This document shows, in pieces, positions 37,912-46,832 of a DNA stretch of 64,000 nt. Under the pieces are notes generated by a model that had not been told where the DNA came from, ran no database searches, and saw only the letters and a program-made list of their open reading frames with translations. Source of the DNA: Streptomyces hayashii (GTDB taxonomy: Bacteria; Actinomycetota; Actinomycetes; Streptomycetales; Streptomycetaceae). Numbering within the stretch: position 1 is the first letter of the stretch; each line of letters opens with the position of its first letter. The DNA lies in contig NZ_JAHHIU010000088.1 in NCBI RefSeq assembly GCF_024539815.1, forward strand, positions 34,992 through 98,991, given 5' to 3'. The position numbers and the translations under genes are program-made.

Positions 37912-37937
37912 GATACCCGCCTGGGGAGGCGGGTATC
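37912..37937 (-). terminator. hairpin terminator after the conservon operon
   Basis: GATACCCGCCT and AGGCGGGTATC form a perfect 11-bp stem with a 4-nt loop, about 160 nt past the P450 stop on the minus strand and just before the prenyltransferase start. The following minus-strand bases are only partly T-rich. Confidence 0.65.
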
Positions 37938-38099
37938 AGGGGGTGCACGACGATAGGGCGTTGTGTGAACACGGCGCCGGTGGATATGTGGTCCACGACA
38001 CCTCCTCTGTCTCGTGAGCAACACGGAATACCGCGTTCCTCACTACCCATGAGGTTGAAACGTCATGCAATGGTGGAGACTTGGCGAGTGTTGTGTGAA

Positions 38100-39446
38100 T
38101 CACCTCGTCAGCCAGTTGAGGAACTGGCTCCACACGCCCCCGCGTTCCCCCCTGCCGCGCGTCGGACCCTGCTCCCGGTTCGGGGTCGCCTCGGTGCGGG
38201 CCTCGGGAGCGGGCCGGGGCGCGGTCCGGACCGGGGTGAACTTGGCCGGCAGGACGGTCAGTCCGCGGTTGAACGGGCCCGGCCGCCAGGTCAGGCTCTC
38301 GGTCGGCACGGCGAGTTCGACGTCGGGAAGCTTGTTGAGCAGGTTCTCGATGGCCGTCACGGTGATCTGCCGCGCGGGCTCCTTGGACGGGCAGGCGTGC
38401 GGGCCCGCGCTCCAGGCGAGGTGCGCGCGGTTGCTGCCCGCCTGGCGGGCCGCCGTCAGCGCGGGACCGGTGTTGGCCGCGGCGAAGCTGACCAGCACGA
38501 GGTCGCCGGCCTGCAGCTTCTGTCCGGCGAACTCCATGTCGGACGTCGGGTAGTGCGGCGCCAGGTTCTGCATGGGCGGGTTCTCCCACAGCGTGTCGTC
38601 GATCGCCTCGTCGATCAGACCGCCCTGGTGGGCGTACGCGTCGTGGGTGAGCAGCCGGTGCAGGGTGTTGCCGATCAGGTTGCGCAGGGGCTCGTTGCCG
38701 GCCACCAGCAGCAGGGCGATCTGGTGCACCAACTCCTCGTCGGTGAGCTTGGACTGGTGCTCCATCAGCCATGAGGGGACGTCGTCACCGGGCCGCGAGC
38801 GCTTGAGCGCCACCAGCTCGCCGATGGCCCCGAACATCACCCCGACCGCCTGCTCGGCGTTCACGCCGTCGAACATGCCGGTGATGCCGAACACGACACG
38901 GTCGCCGATGTCGGCGGTGCAGCCGAACAGTTCGTTGAACACGAACAGCGGAAGCTGCTTGGCGTAGTCGCCGAGCAGATCGGCCGAACCCCGCGAACCG
39001 AACTGCGAGATCAGGTAGTTGGACACCTGCTCCGTGCTCCGGCTGAGCCTGCGCGAGTCGACGCGGGCCATGCTGTCCGTGATGGCCTGACGCAGCCTCA
39101 GGTGTTCGGCGCCGTCGCTGAACATGGCGTTGGGCCGGTACGCCAGCAGGGGCGCGACCGGGCTGTCCGGGGGCACCCGGCCCTCGTTGAGGTCCCGCCA
39201 GCGGCGGGCGTCCTTGCGGAACGCACCGGAGTCCTGGAGGAGTTGGAGTGCGGTCGCGTAGTCGGTGACGAGGGTGGCCTCGACTCCCGGAGCGAGCTCC
39301 ACGGGCGCGGTGGGCCCGTAGTGGCGCAGGTAGGAGTAGTAGGCCTGGGGGTCGGCCGCGAACTCCGGTCCGTGCATCGGCACTCTGCCGCCGGGCTGAT
39401 GCGCCGGGCACCCGGGCGGGGGCACGGGTGCGGTGGGTCGGTCCAT
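38100..39446 (-). CDS. conservon cytochrome P450 without the EXXR motif (CYP157-like)
   Basis: 448 residues. The heme-ligand loop is WSAGPHACPSKE with Cys352 (the usual Gly after Cys-x is absent). The I-helix reads LLLVAGNEPLRN (no acid-Thr pair). In the K-helix, where P450s have E-x-x-R, the sequence is AIDDTLWENPP: Asp284 and Trp287. I recall that CYP157 enzymes of S. coelicolor, also conservon-linked, lack EXXR in the same way (EQSLW). Catalytic competence is therefore open. The ~45-residue C-terminal tail is charged and ends WSQFLNWLTR. It follows the cvnD GTPase by nine nt. Confidence 0.87.
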   Translation of the reverse strand: MDRPTAPVPPPGCPAHQPGGRVPMHGPEFAADPQAYYSYLRHYGPTAPVELAPGVEATLVTDYATALQLLQDSGAFRKDARRWRDLNEGRVPPDSPVAPLLAYRPNAMFSDGAEHLRLRQAITDSMARVDSRRLSRSTEQVSNYLISQFGSRGSADLLGDYAKQLPLFVFNELFGCTADIGDRVVFGITGMFDGVNAEQAVGVMFGAIGELVALKRSRPGDDVPSWLMEHQSKLTDEELVHQIALLLVAGNEPLRNLIGNTLHRLLTHDAYAHQGGLIDEAIDDTLWENPPMQNLAPHYPTSDMEFAGQKLQAGDLVLVSFAAANTGPALTAARQAGSNRAHLAWSAGPHACPSKEPARQITVTAIENLLNKLPDVELAVPTESLTWRPGPFNRGLTVLPAKFTPVRTAPRPAPEARTEATPNREQGPTRGRGERGGVWSQFLNWLTR

Positions 39447-39455
39447 TTCTGCTCC

Positions 39456-40049
39456 CTAGTGGGCACGGTCCTGCAAGTGGCGGACGAGCGTGATGAGGGC
39501 CTCGGCCGACGACTTCTCGTCCCGTGCGTCGCAGGTGACGACGGGGGTGTCGTCGAGCAGGTCCAGCGCCTCGCGCAGGGCGAGCTCGTCTCGCAGGGGC
39601 GAGCCGTCGAAGTGGTTGACGGCGATCGCGTAGTCGAGGCCGTACTGCTCGATCAGGTCGATCACGGCGAAGGAGTCCGCGAGCCGCTCGGGGTCGACGA
39701 GCACGAGTGCGCCCAGCGCGCCGCGTGCCATGTCCTCCCACATCTGAACGAAACGCTGCTGGCCGGGCGTTCCGAACAGGTAGAGCACGACGCGGTCGCT
39801 GATCGTCAGCCGCCCGAAGTCCATGGCGACCGTGGTGGTGGTCTTGCCCTGGACCCCCTTGAGGTCGTCGACCGACTCGGCCGCCCGGGTCATCGTCTCC
39901 TCGGTGGACAGCGGCTCGATCTCGGAGATCGCTCCGATGAACGTGGTCTTGCCGACCGCGAAGTGGCCCACGACGAGGATCTTCACAGCCGTCTGCGTCG
40001 CGCCGCCGCGGACGTACGCCTGCTCATCCAAACTTGGCCCTGAGACCAT
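39456..40049 (-). CDS. cvnD: conservon small GTPase CvnD
   Basis: 197 residues, Ras-like (MglA-related) GTPase. P-loop GHFAVGKTTF (about 28), a switch region with TTTTVAMDFGRL, G3 as LFGTPGQQRF, and VNHFDG in place of the usual NKxD. Conservons combine such a GTPase with a sensor kinase, a roadblock protein and a DUF742 protein in a membrane-associated complex resembling a eukaryotic G-protein switch. Its start overlaps cvnC by 26 nt. Confidence 0.92.
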   Translation of the reverse strand: MVSGPSLDEQAYVRGGATQTAVKILVVGHFAVGKTTFIGAISEIEPLSTEETMTRAAESVDDLKGVQGKTTTTVAMDFGRLTISDRVVLYLFGTPGQQRFVQMWEDMARGALGALVLVDPERLADSFAVIDLIEQYGLDYAIAVNHFDGSPLRDELALREALDLLDDTPVVTCDARDEKSSAEALITLVRHLQDRAH

Positions 40050-40401
40050 TCAGCACCTCCTCCAGGATGTCCCGGTCGGCGAGGGGCGCCCGCTGCACCG
40101 GTGGGCGGGTGATGAGGTATCCGCCTTCGGTGAGGGCGGCGAGGAGGATCTTCACCACGCCCAGGGGCAGTTGGGTGTGCCCCGCGATCTCGGCGACCGA
40201 GAGGTAGCCGGCCTCGCACAGCTCCAGCAGGTTCTGTTCCTCGGGCGACAGACGGGTGGGCCGCTGCTGGTGGTCGGCGGCCGCCGTGACCAGGGTGATG
40301 AGGGAGAGCTGCCCCTCGTCGGGCAGTCCCCGTCCCTTGGTGATGACGTACGGACGCACTAACTCCGGCGTCTGAGGCTCCAGTTCGTCGAAACCGGTCA
40401 T
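40024..40401 (-). CDS. cvnC: conservon DUF742 protein CvnC
   Basis: 125 residues, DUF742. Typical blocks: VRPYVITKGRG near the start, SLITLVTAA, then a winged-helix-like stretch (LSVAEIAGHTQLPLGVVKILL) and LEEVLNGLRAKFG at the end. It is thought to act as a scaffold between the kinase complex and the GTPase. Starts in an ATGA overlap with cvnB. Confidence 0.92.
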   Translation of the reverse strand: MTGFDELEPQTPELVRPYVITKGRGLPDEGQLSLITLVTAAADHQQRPTRLSPEEQNLLELCEAGYLSVAEIAGHTQLPLGVVKILLAALTEGGYLITRPPVQRAPLADRDILEEVLNGLRAKFG

Positions 40402-40799
40402 GACCGCACGCCGAGGTTCTCGCGCGGGGGCGTGGTCAGCGCCTTGCCCAGCTGGCCGACGAGCTGCTGCATCCGGAAGGTGATGTCCGCCATGTCGACC
40501 TCGGGGGAGGCGGACACGCCGAGGTAGGCGCCCTCGCCGGCGGAGATCAGGAAGACCCAGCCTCCGTCGAACTCGACGAGCGTCTGCCGCCACTTCTGGG
40601 TGGCGTCCTCGCAGAAGAAGGCGAGCGAGCGGCTGAGCGACTGCACGCCGCTCATCGCCGCGGCCACGCGGTCCGCGTCGTCCTTGCCGAAGTCCTGCGT
40701 CCGTGCCATCAACAGGCCGTCGGCGGAGATCAGGACGGCATGCAGGGCCCCGGGGATCTCCAGGGCGCTGTCAAGCATCCATGACAGGTCGTCGTTCAC
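40398..40799 (-). CDS. cvnB: conservon roadblock/LC7 protein CvnB
   Basis: 133 residues, roadblock/LC7 (MglB-like) fold: LDSALEIPGALHAVLISADGL at the N-terminus, DRVAAAMSGVQSLSRSL, and VGQLGKALTTPP at the C-terminus. Such proteins bind the partner GTPase and may act as its activating protein. ATGA overlaps with both cvnA and cvnC indicate a single coupled operon. Confidence 0.92.
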   Translation of the reverse strand: MNDDLSWMLDSALEIPGALHAVLISADGLLMARTQDFGKDDADRVAAAMSGVQSLSRSLAFFCEDATQKWRQTLVEFDGGWVFLISAGEGAYLGVSASPEVDMADITFRMQQLVGQLGKALTTPPRENLGVRS

Positions 40800-41968
40800 G
40801 AGAACTCATGCCCTTCGCTGCTTGCACCACGGGTGCTGCTCGACTGTTCCGCGGGGTCCGTCTGCGCGGCCCGGCCGGATCGGGTGCCGCGCTGGAACGC
40901 GCCCATGATCGCCGCCGTCTCCGCGCCCGAACGCGAGGAGCCGGGGGCGTTCGACGCGCTGCCGGGCACGATGGCCATCGGTCGCTTGCGGCGCCGCTTC
41001 GGCAGACCGTCGGAGGTGGTGGTCGCGGTCAGCCCGGTCTCCGGGCCCCCGCCTGCGGGGGCGGCCTGGGCAGCGGGCGCGACCGGAGCCGGCTCCTTCT
41101 GCTCGGGCGCGTTGGTGAGCAGGTCGTGCGGCAGGAGGAGGACCGCGCGGACGCCTCCGTACGGGGAGGTGGAGTCCACGGACACCTCGAAGCCGAAGCG
41201 CTCGCTGAGCACGCCGATCACCGCGAAGCCGAACTGCGGCGGGTTGCCGAGCGCGGAAACGCCCGATACCCGTTCGCTCGACAGGAGTTTCTCGGCACGG
41301 GCGCGTTCTTCGTCGTTCATGCCGACACCGGCGTCGTCCACGACGATGCAGATGCCCTTGGGAACGGTACGGATGTTGATTTCGACGACGGTGTCCGGGC
41401 TCGAATAGCTCGTGGCGTTGTCGAGGAGTTCCGCGAGGGCCAGTGCGACAGGTTCGACGGAACGGCTGGTGATGCCGAAATCGACCTGCGAGAGAATCTC
41501 CACCCGTCGGTAGTGACGGACCCTGCCCTGTGCGCTGCGGACCACGTCGTAAATCGACGCGACATCACGCTGACGTCCCAGCCAGCCGTCGCAGAGCACG
41601 GCGATGGACTGGGCCCGGCGACCGAACTGGGAGTTCGTGTGGTCGATTTCCAGGAGGTCCTGGAGAATCACCGACTCGCCGTATTTGTTCTGCAGCCGGG
41701 AAACGATCAACTGCTGTTCCGCGGCGAGGCCCTGAAGCGTCCGCATCGCGGACTTGAGGACCGTTTTCGTAGCCTCTTCGGCTCTTTCCTGAGCTGCCTC
41801 GACGGATTTCGCGTACCCGTTCTCCAGCTCGGCGTGACGAGCCCGGAGATCTGCGAACTCCTGCCTCAACGTCCGCGCCGCCCTGCGCTGACGAACGATC
41901 AGGGCGACGGCGACGAGGACGGCGACGAGGAGAGCCCAGAGTACTGGGTTCTGTATGTAATCAGTCAT
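40796..41968 (-). CDS. cvnA: conservon sensor histidine kinase-like ATPase CvnA
   Basis: 390 residues. One N-terminal membrane span (LWALLVAVLVAVALIV), a coiled coil (about 30-90), a dimerisation region with LEIDHTNSQFGRRAQS around residue 110, and a HATPase domain with N-box ELLDNATSYSSPDT (about 200) and G1 VDDAGVGM. The region of the phospho-acceptor His (DHTNSQ) is conserved. The C-terminus is a long Pro/Ala/Ser tail. ATG 41968 has GAAGAGAG upstream. It is the first gene of the conservon. Confidence 0.9.
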   Translation of the reverse strand: MTDYIQNPVLWALLVAVLVAVALIVRQRRAARTLRQEFADLRARHAELENGYAKSVEAAQERAEEATKTVLKSAMRTLQGLAAEQQLIVSRLQNKYGESVILQDLLEIDHTNSQFGRRAQSIAVLCDGWLGRQRDVASIYDVVRSAQGRVRHYRRVEILSQVDFGITSRSVEPVALALAELLDNATSYSSPDTVVEINIRTVPKGICIVVDDAGVGMNDEERARAEKLLSSERVSGVSALGNPPQFGFAVIGVLSERFGFEVSVDSTSPYGGVRAVLLLPHDLLTNAPEQKEPAPVAPAAQAAPAGGGPETGLTATTTSDGLPKRRRKRPMAIVPGSASNAPGSSRSGAETAAIMGAFQRGTRSGRAAQTDPAEQSSSTRGASSEGHEFS

Positions 41969-42310
41969 AAGACTCTCTTCAGGCGACTGACGGCCAGTTG
42001 CTGAATTCCCGTCAATTGCGGGTGGACCGGCGGACCGCCCGCATCGGGGTGACCGCCCGGACTGTCCCCGTAGCCGGAGATGTCGTCTTGCACCCATCCG
42101 CCCGCTCTACAAGCGAGCGTGATCGTATCACCACAAGAAGCAGCCACAGACCGCCAATATGGTTACTGAGGTGAACATTGACGGACCGTCAGGCATACCG
42201 GACGGTATCCACGGAGCGACCTGCGAGCGACGGCGGGGCCGGGGTCGCGGACGGCGCGAGAGGGCAACCGATAAACGGGCTTCCGCGACATTCGGGCGAC
42301 AATGCTGACG
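41969..42310. other. 342-nt upstream region of the conservon
   Basis: No gene is seen. It must hold the promoter for cvnA-D/P450; the stretch around 42120-42190 is less GC-rich than its surroundings and is the likely place. No clear operator palindrome was found. Confidence 0.4.
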
Positions 42311-42352
42311 GAAACAACAAAACCCGCACCCGGCGTCACGCCGAATGCGGGT
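42311..42352 (-). terminator. intrinsic terminator of the tRNA-Leu transcript
   Basis: On the minus strand ACCCGCATTCGGCG pairs with CGCCGGGTGCGGGT across a 3-nt loop, followed by TTTGTTGTTTC. A long GC stem plus U-rich tail makes this the strongest classical terminator in the window. Confidence 0.9.
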
Positions 42353-42399
42353 TCCTGTGGATCACCGAGCGGAATCCGCTCGATACGGAGAGTGAAGAG

Positions 42400-42484
42400 T
42401 GTCCGAGGGGGGACTTGAACCCCCACGCCCGATAAAGGGCACTAGCACCTCAAGCTAGCGCGTCTGCCATTCCGCCACCCGGAC
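42400..42484 (-). tRNA. tRNA-Leu (anticodon GAG)
   Basis: Cloverleaf on the minus strand: acceptor GTCCGGG/CTCGGAC (one G-T pair), anticodon stem CTAGC/GCTAG enclosing TTGAGGT with anticodon GAG at 42449-42451, a long class II variable arm (TGCCCTTTATCGGGCG) and a T-arm GGGGGTTCAAGTCCCCC. Discriminator A at 42400; CCA is not encoded. It reads CUC/CUU leucine codons. Confidence 0.95.
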
Positions 42485-42629
42485 CAGGTGTCTGCCGCTG
42501 CGCGAGTGTTCCCGGCGGCGACAGGGACAACAATACCAAGCTTTCGGAGTGCGTTTCACCTGCATATCCGCTGGCCGGGCCGGTGCGGGAGCCGCCACCG
42601 CGGCCGTCTCACGGCGGGTGACCGCCCGC

Positions 42630-43085
42630 TCACCTCGCCGTCGCCTCCTCCACGACGAGCACCCGCAGAGCCCGCACCAGTGCGGCCGCCGTCGGCTCGT
42701 CCAGAGGGGCGAGAAAGCGATGCTCGGCGGCCCTGCGCGCACGGTCCGCCTGGTCCAGACAGTCCCGGCCCGCCTGGGTGAGCCGGACGACGTTGCGTCG
42801 CCGGTCCCGCGAGCTGCGCCGCCGTTCCACGAGGCCATGGTCCTCCAGACCGTCGATCAGGGACACCATCGTGGTGCGATCGACGCCCAGTCGTCCCGCC
42901 ACCTCGACCTGCGACGACGTCTCACCCCCGGCGAGCACGCCCAGCACCGCCAGGTCATGGCCGTCCACCCCGAACGGGGCGAGCGCCTCGGCGGACACCC
43001 TGGCCAGCCTGGTCTGAGCCCGGTGGAGGAGACAGCCGAGCCGGTACTCCGGGGGCGCGGGCGGCACCTCTCGGTCACTCACCAT
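42630..43085 (-). CDS. MarR-family transcriptional regulator
   Basis: 151 residues. Winged helix with TSSQVEVAGRLGVDRTTMVSLIDGL as recognition region (about 57-80) and wing RRSSRDRRRNVVRLT. The C-terminal helix forms the dimer interface. It is not next to an obvious target; the tRNA lies downstream and a GntR gene upstream, on the same strand. ATG 43085 is followed by a GTG that could also serve. Confidence 0.85.
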   Translation of the reverse strand: MVSDREVPPAPPEYRLGCLLHRAQTRLARVSAEALAPFGVDGHDLAVLGVLAGGETSSQVEVAGRLGVDRTTMVSLIDGLEDHGLVERRRSSRDRRRNVVRLTQAGRDCLDQADRARRAAEHRFLAPLDEPTAAALVRALRVLVVEEATAR

Positions 43086-43231
43086 GCCCCGAGGGTATCG
43101 GCCCGCCTCCCGTCGCACCTCGGCATCACCGTGCCTTGCCCGGCCGTCCGCACCCCGGCGCTCGCGACCAGTTCCTGCCCCTACCGGCCGGCTCCTCGGC
43201 CCGGCCGCCGTCGTACCCGTCGGGGTGATGA

Positions 43232-43909
43232 TCAGGACTCGTCGCGGGCGCGGTACGAGCGCCGGGTGTGCTCGGTGTGCTCACGCATCAGCCGGGTCGC
43301 GGACTCCTCGTCGTGTCCGGCGATGGCGGTGACGAGGTCGCGGTGCTCGACCCAGGACCGGCGGCCGAGCTGTCGCGCGATCGGCGTGTAGTACCAGCGC
43401 ACCCTGCGGTGGACCTGCGCCGCCAGTTCGGCGAGGACCGCGTTGCCCGCGAGTTCGATGATCTTCGTGTGGAAGCGGGCGTTCAGGGCGACCGCCGTGT
43501 CCACGTCGTCGGCCGCCACGGCCTGCAGGCCCTGCGCCACGATCTCCGCCAGGGCCTCGACGTCCGCCTCGCCCGCGCCCGTGGCGGCGAGCCGGGCGGC
43601 CTCGGCCTCCAACAGCGTCCGGACGGTGAGGAGTTGGTCCGCCTCCTCCTCGGTCGGCTCGTGCACGAACGCGCCCTGGGCAGGCCTGAGGTCCACCCAC
43701 CCCTCGGTGTTCAGGCGCTGCAGGGCCTCGCGCACCGGCTGCCGGGAGACGCCGAGATGGCCGGCGAGCTCGCTCTCGACGAGGTGCTGGCCCGGCCGCA
43801 GGGCGCGGGTGGTGATGAGTTCGAGAAGCGCCTCGTAGACGCGGTCGCGCAGCGGACCGGGCCGTTCGAGCTTGGGCACCGCGCCCTGCGGCAGTCCTGC
43901 CGACAACAT
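43232..43909 (-). CDS. GntR-family transcriptional regulator (FCD type)
   Basis: 225 residues. Winged helix: LRDRVYEALLELITTRALRPGQHLV with LAGHLGVSRQPVREALQRL (about 48-66), then an FCD domain with RTLLEAEAARLAA and FHTKIIELAGN. AAAGGGGGG lies eight nt before ATG 43909, which fixes the start. About 245 nt upstream is a run of GTCT repeats that could be its operator. The ligand is unknown. Confidence 0.85.
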   Translation of the reverse strand: MLSAGLPQGAVPKLERPGPLRDRVYEALLELITTRALRPGQHLVESELAGHLGVSRQPVREALQRLNTEGWVDLRPAQGAFVHEPTEEEADQLLTVRTLLEAEAARLAATGAGEADVEALAEIVAQGLQAVAADDVDTAVALNARFHTKIIELAGNAVLAELAAQVHRRVRWYYTPIARQLGRRSWVEHRDLVTAIAGHDEESATRLMREHTEHTRRSYRARDES

Positions 43910-44265
43910 CGGTCGCACCCCCCTTTCGGGCGACAACGGGCGGCTGCGCCCCGAAGCCACGCCGCGAACGGCTGTCCGGCCTTCCGACGGCGGACCGCGG
44001 GCCTTGCGACGGCGGTCCACCGGTCTTCCGGCGGTGGCGTGGCGCACCCGTCTTCCGACGGCGGTCCGCAGGCCGTACGACAGCGGTTCGCGGGTCTTCC
44101 GACGGTGGTCCGCGGGCCGTGGGCCCTTCACAGCCGCGTCTCGATTGTCTTTCGTCTACAGTCTACGGCGCGCCGACGCCGGAGCAGGGTGCTGCGGAGC
44201 GCCGTCACAGGGCGCCGTCCCCGGCCCGGGCGCCGCCGTCGCGTCCCGGTCAGCGCCGCCCGGGA
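43910..44265. repeat. 356-nt spacer with degenerate ~45-nt repeats
   Basis: The phrases CTTCCGACGGCGG and GGTCCGCGGGCC recur several times between about 43978 and 44125, alternating with TGCGACGGCGGTCC variants. No gene is seen on either strand. Confidence 0.65.
44154..44166. promoter_or_regulatory. GTCTACA repeat, possible GntR operator
   Basis: GTCTACAGTCTAC, preceded by a third variant TGTCTTTC, has the TGTAGAC-like half-sites often used by FCD-type GntR proteins. It lies between fabH-like and GntR genes. Low confidence because of its distance from the start codon. Confidence 0.3.
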
Positions 44266-45213
44266 TCACGGGCAGTAGACGACCTGGCCCGCGTACGACA
44301 GATTGCCGCCGAAGCCGAACAGCAGCACCGGGTCTCCCGTGGAGACGGCGCCCTGCTCGACGAGCTTGGAGAAGGCGAGCGGGATGCTGGCGGCGGAGGT
44401 GTTGCCCGACTCGACGACGTCACGCGCGACGACGGCGTTCACCGCGCCGATCTTCTGCGCGAGGGGTTCGATGATCCGCAGGTTCGCCTGGTGCAGGACG
44501 ACGGCCGCGAGGTCCTCGGGAGCCAGTCCCGCCCGCTCGCAGGCCTGACGCGCGAGGGGCGGCAGCTGGGTCGTGGCCCAGCGGTAGACGCTCTGCCCCT
44601 CCTGCGCGAACCGCGCCGGCTGACCCTCGATGCGCACCGCGTGCCCCATCTCGGGCACCGAGCCCCACAGCACGGGCCCGATGCCGGGCACGGCGCCGTC
44701 CGGGCAGGCCTCGACCACGGCGGCGCCCGCCCCGTCACCGACCAGCACGCAGGTGGTGCGGTCGCTCCAGTCGGTCACCTCGGACATCTTGTCGGCGCCG
44801 ATCACCAGGGCACGGGTCGCGGCGCCCGCGCGGACGGTGTGGTCGGCGGTGGCCAGCGCGTGCGTGAAGCCGGCGCAGACGACGTTGACGTCCATCGCGG
44901 CCGGCCGCGGGACGCCGAGGCGGGCGGCCACCCGGGCGGCCATGTTGGGCGAGCGGTCGACGGCCGTGGAGGTGGCGACCAGCACGAGGTCGATGTCCTC
45001 CGGCGTGAGACCCGCAGATGCGAGGGCCTTGGCGGCGGCGTGCGCGGCCAGCTCGTCCACCGGCTCGTCGGGGCCGGCGATGTGGCGCGTGCGGATGCCC
45101 ACCCGGCTCTTGATCCACTCGTCACTCGTGTCGACCAGACCCGCCAGTTCCTCGTTGGTGAGCACCTTGGCGGGCTGGTAGTGGCCGACGGCGGCGATGC
45201 GCGAGCCGTTCAT
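44266..45213 (-). CDS. 3-oxoacyl-ACP synthase III (KAS III, FabH-like)
   Basis: 315 residues with the full KAS III triad: Cys113 in VNVVCAGFTHAL, His241 in VVLHQANLRI, Asn271 in ESGNTSAASIP. It condenses an acyl-CoA starter with malonyl-ACP. It is a stand-alone copy with no acyl-carrier protein or other fab genes nearby, so it is probably a paralogue for a special starter unit rather than the housekeeping FabH. ATG 45213 is preceded by GAGGGGGA. Confidence 0.9.
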   Translation of the reverse strand: MNGSRIAAVGHYQPAKVLTNEELAGLVDTSDEWIKSRVGIRTRHIAGPDEPVDELAAHAAAKALASAGLTPEDIDLVLVATSTAVDRSPNMAARVAARLGVPRPAAMDVNVVCAGFTHALATADHTVRAGAATRALVIGADKMSEVTDWSDRTTCVLVGDGAGAAVVEACPDGAVPGIGPVLWGSVPEMGHAVRIEGQPARFAQEGQSVYRWATTQLPPLARQACERAGLAPEDLAAVVLHQANLRIIEPLAQKIGAVNAVVARDVVESGNTSAASIPLAFSKLVEQGAVSTGDPVLLFGFGGNLSYAGQVVYCP

Positions 45214-45394
45214 TGGGGGGTCCCCCTCGTTGCCTTGGGTAGCGGGATCCTCCAGTCTGATCAGTGACTCACGGGTACGGGGGCGCGTGAAGCGACAGGA
45301 AACCGGTTCTCGGCTTGTCGGCTTCCCCATAGGCCTCGGACGTCCACCCAGCCCTCGCACATGCACTCGACGAACACGCGCCCCGCGGCTTCCG

Positions 45395-45532
45395 CTACCC
45401 GGTGAACAGCTGCGTCGCCTTCTGTACGAGCTCGTACAGCCCGTAGGCGAGCGGCGCCCCCACCCACAGCCAGGCGAAGGCGATCAGCGGCCGCCGGTCA
45501 GGCTGCGGACTCGGGCTGCTGTCGTTCGACAT
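45395..45532 (-). CDS. MFS transporter small subunit (45 residues)
   Basis: The peptide starts MSNDSSPSPQPDRRPLIAF and contains one hydrophobic span (AFAWLWVGAPLAYGLYEL), ending QKATQLFTG. It overlaps the last 35 nt of the OFA-type transporter gene in another frame. Such very small single-span proteins are found next to oxalate/formate-antiporter-like transporters in actinobacteria and are annotated as their small subunit. It is too short for ordinary gene finding. Confidence 0.8.
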   Translation of the reverse strand: MSNDSSPSPQPDRRPLIAFAWLWVGAPLAYGLYELVQKATQLFTG

Positions 45533-46832
45533 CGGCGGCCTCCCTCTGAGCGGGGATGTGGTGTCGGGCGTGGACGGGGCGGACGAGTTCGTTGGCCACG
45601 AAGCCGACCGCGAGCAGCCCGATCATGATGAACAGGGACAGGGTGTACAGAGAAGAGCCGTGCCGGCCCGCCTCCTCCTGCCGGTCGGCGATCCAGTTCA
45701 CGATCAGCGGGCCGAGCACCCCGGCCGTGGACCAGGCGGTGAGCAGCCGGCCGTGGATGGCGCCGACCTGATAAGCGCCGAAGAGGTCCTTGAGGTAGGC
45801 GGGGATCGTCGCGAAGCCGCCGCCGTAGAAGGAGAGGATCACCAGCGCGCACAGGACGAACAGCGGCTTGGACGAGTCGCCGATCAGGGCGATCAGGGCG
45901 TACATGAGGGCCCCGACGCCCAGGTAGACGCGGTAGACGTTCTTGCGTCCGATGAGGTCGGAGGTCGACGACCAGCCGATCCGGCCGGCCATGTTGGCCG
46001 CCGACAGCAGCGCGACGAAACCGGCGGCCGCGGACGCCGAGACAGGGGTGGACGTGTCCGCGAAGAAGTCCTTGATCATCGGGGCGGCCTTCTCCAGGAT
46101 GCCGATCCCCGCCGTCACGTTCATGCAGAGCACGACCCACAGGCACCAGAACTGCGGGGTGCGCACCGCACTGCGCGCCGACACCTGCACCCCCTCCACG
46201 GCGCTCGGCCCGCCCTCGACGGGCCGCTCACCGCGCGGGACCCGCACCAGGAGCACGCCGAGTGTCATGAACACCGCGTACGAGAGCCCGTGGACGAGGA
46301 AGGCCAGCGCGATCCCCGAGCTGTCGGCTCCGAAGGACTCCAGCATCTGCGCCGACCAGGGCGAGGCGATGAGCGCGCCTCCGCCGAATCCCATGATGGC
46401 GATGCCGGTCGCCATGCCGGGGCGGTCCGGGAACCACTTGATCAGCGTCGAGACGGGTGAGATGTAACCGATTCCGAGACCGATTCCCCCGACGAAGCCG
46501 TAGCCGAGGACGATCAGCCAGTACTGCTCGACGGCGGCGCCGAGCGCGGAGATCAGGAAGCCGGACGAGAAGCAGACCAGGGCGACGGTCATCGCCCACC
46601 GTGGCCCGTTGCGCTCCACCAGGGTGCCGCCGAAGGCCGCGGAGAGGCCGAGCATGACGATGGCGAGCTGGAACGGCAGCGCGCTCTGGGTGCCGCTGAG
46701 GCCGAGCGCGGACTCCAGCGGCGGCTTGAACACGGACCACGCGTAGGCCTGGCCGATGGAGAGATGGACGGAGAGGGCGGCCGGAGGGACGAGCCAGCGG
46801 CTCCAGCCCGGCGGCGCGACAGGGGGGCTCAT
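45498..46832 (-). CDS. OFA-family MFS transporter (oxalate/formate antiporter-like)
   Basis: 444 residues, 12 spans. The first helix region has SVHLSIGQAYAWSVFKPPL, typical of OxlT/OFA proteins; the loop 2-3 signature appears as GGTLVERNGPR. The N-terminal start ATG 46832 follows AGGA. It is followed by its 45-residue partner gene and is divergent from fdhD, so formate or oxalate transport is a reasonable guess. The second half contains SSTSDLIGRKNVYR, the matching loop 8-9. Confidence 0.87.
   Translation of the reverse strand: MSPPVAPPGWSRWLVPPAALSVHLSIGQAYAWSVFKPPLESALGLSGTQSALPFQLAIVMLGLSAAFGGTLVERNGPRWAMTVALVCFSSGFLISALGAAVEQYWLIVLGYGFVGGIGLGIGYISPVSTLIKWFPDRPGMATGIAIMGFGGGALIASPWSAQMLESFGADSSGIALAFLVHGLSYAVFMTLGVLLVRVPRGERPVEGGPSAVEGVQVSARSAVRTPQFWCLWVVLCMNVTAGIGILEKAAPMIKDFFADTSTPVSASAAAGFVALLSAANMAGRIGWSSTSDLIGRKNVYRVYLGVGALMYALIALIGDSSKPLFVLCALVILSFYGGGFATIPAYLKDLFGAYQVGAIHGRLLTAWSTAGVLGPLIVNWIADRQEEAGRHGSSLYTLSLFIMIGLLAVGFVANELVRPVHARHHIPAQREAADVERQQPESAA

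Noticed and set aside
42311..42484. Attachment site or integrated element at the tRNA-Leu gene
   Set aside because: No integrase, excisionase or duplicated tRNA 3' end was seen on either side; the flanks are ordinary chromosomal genes.
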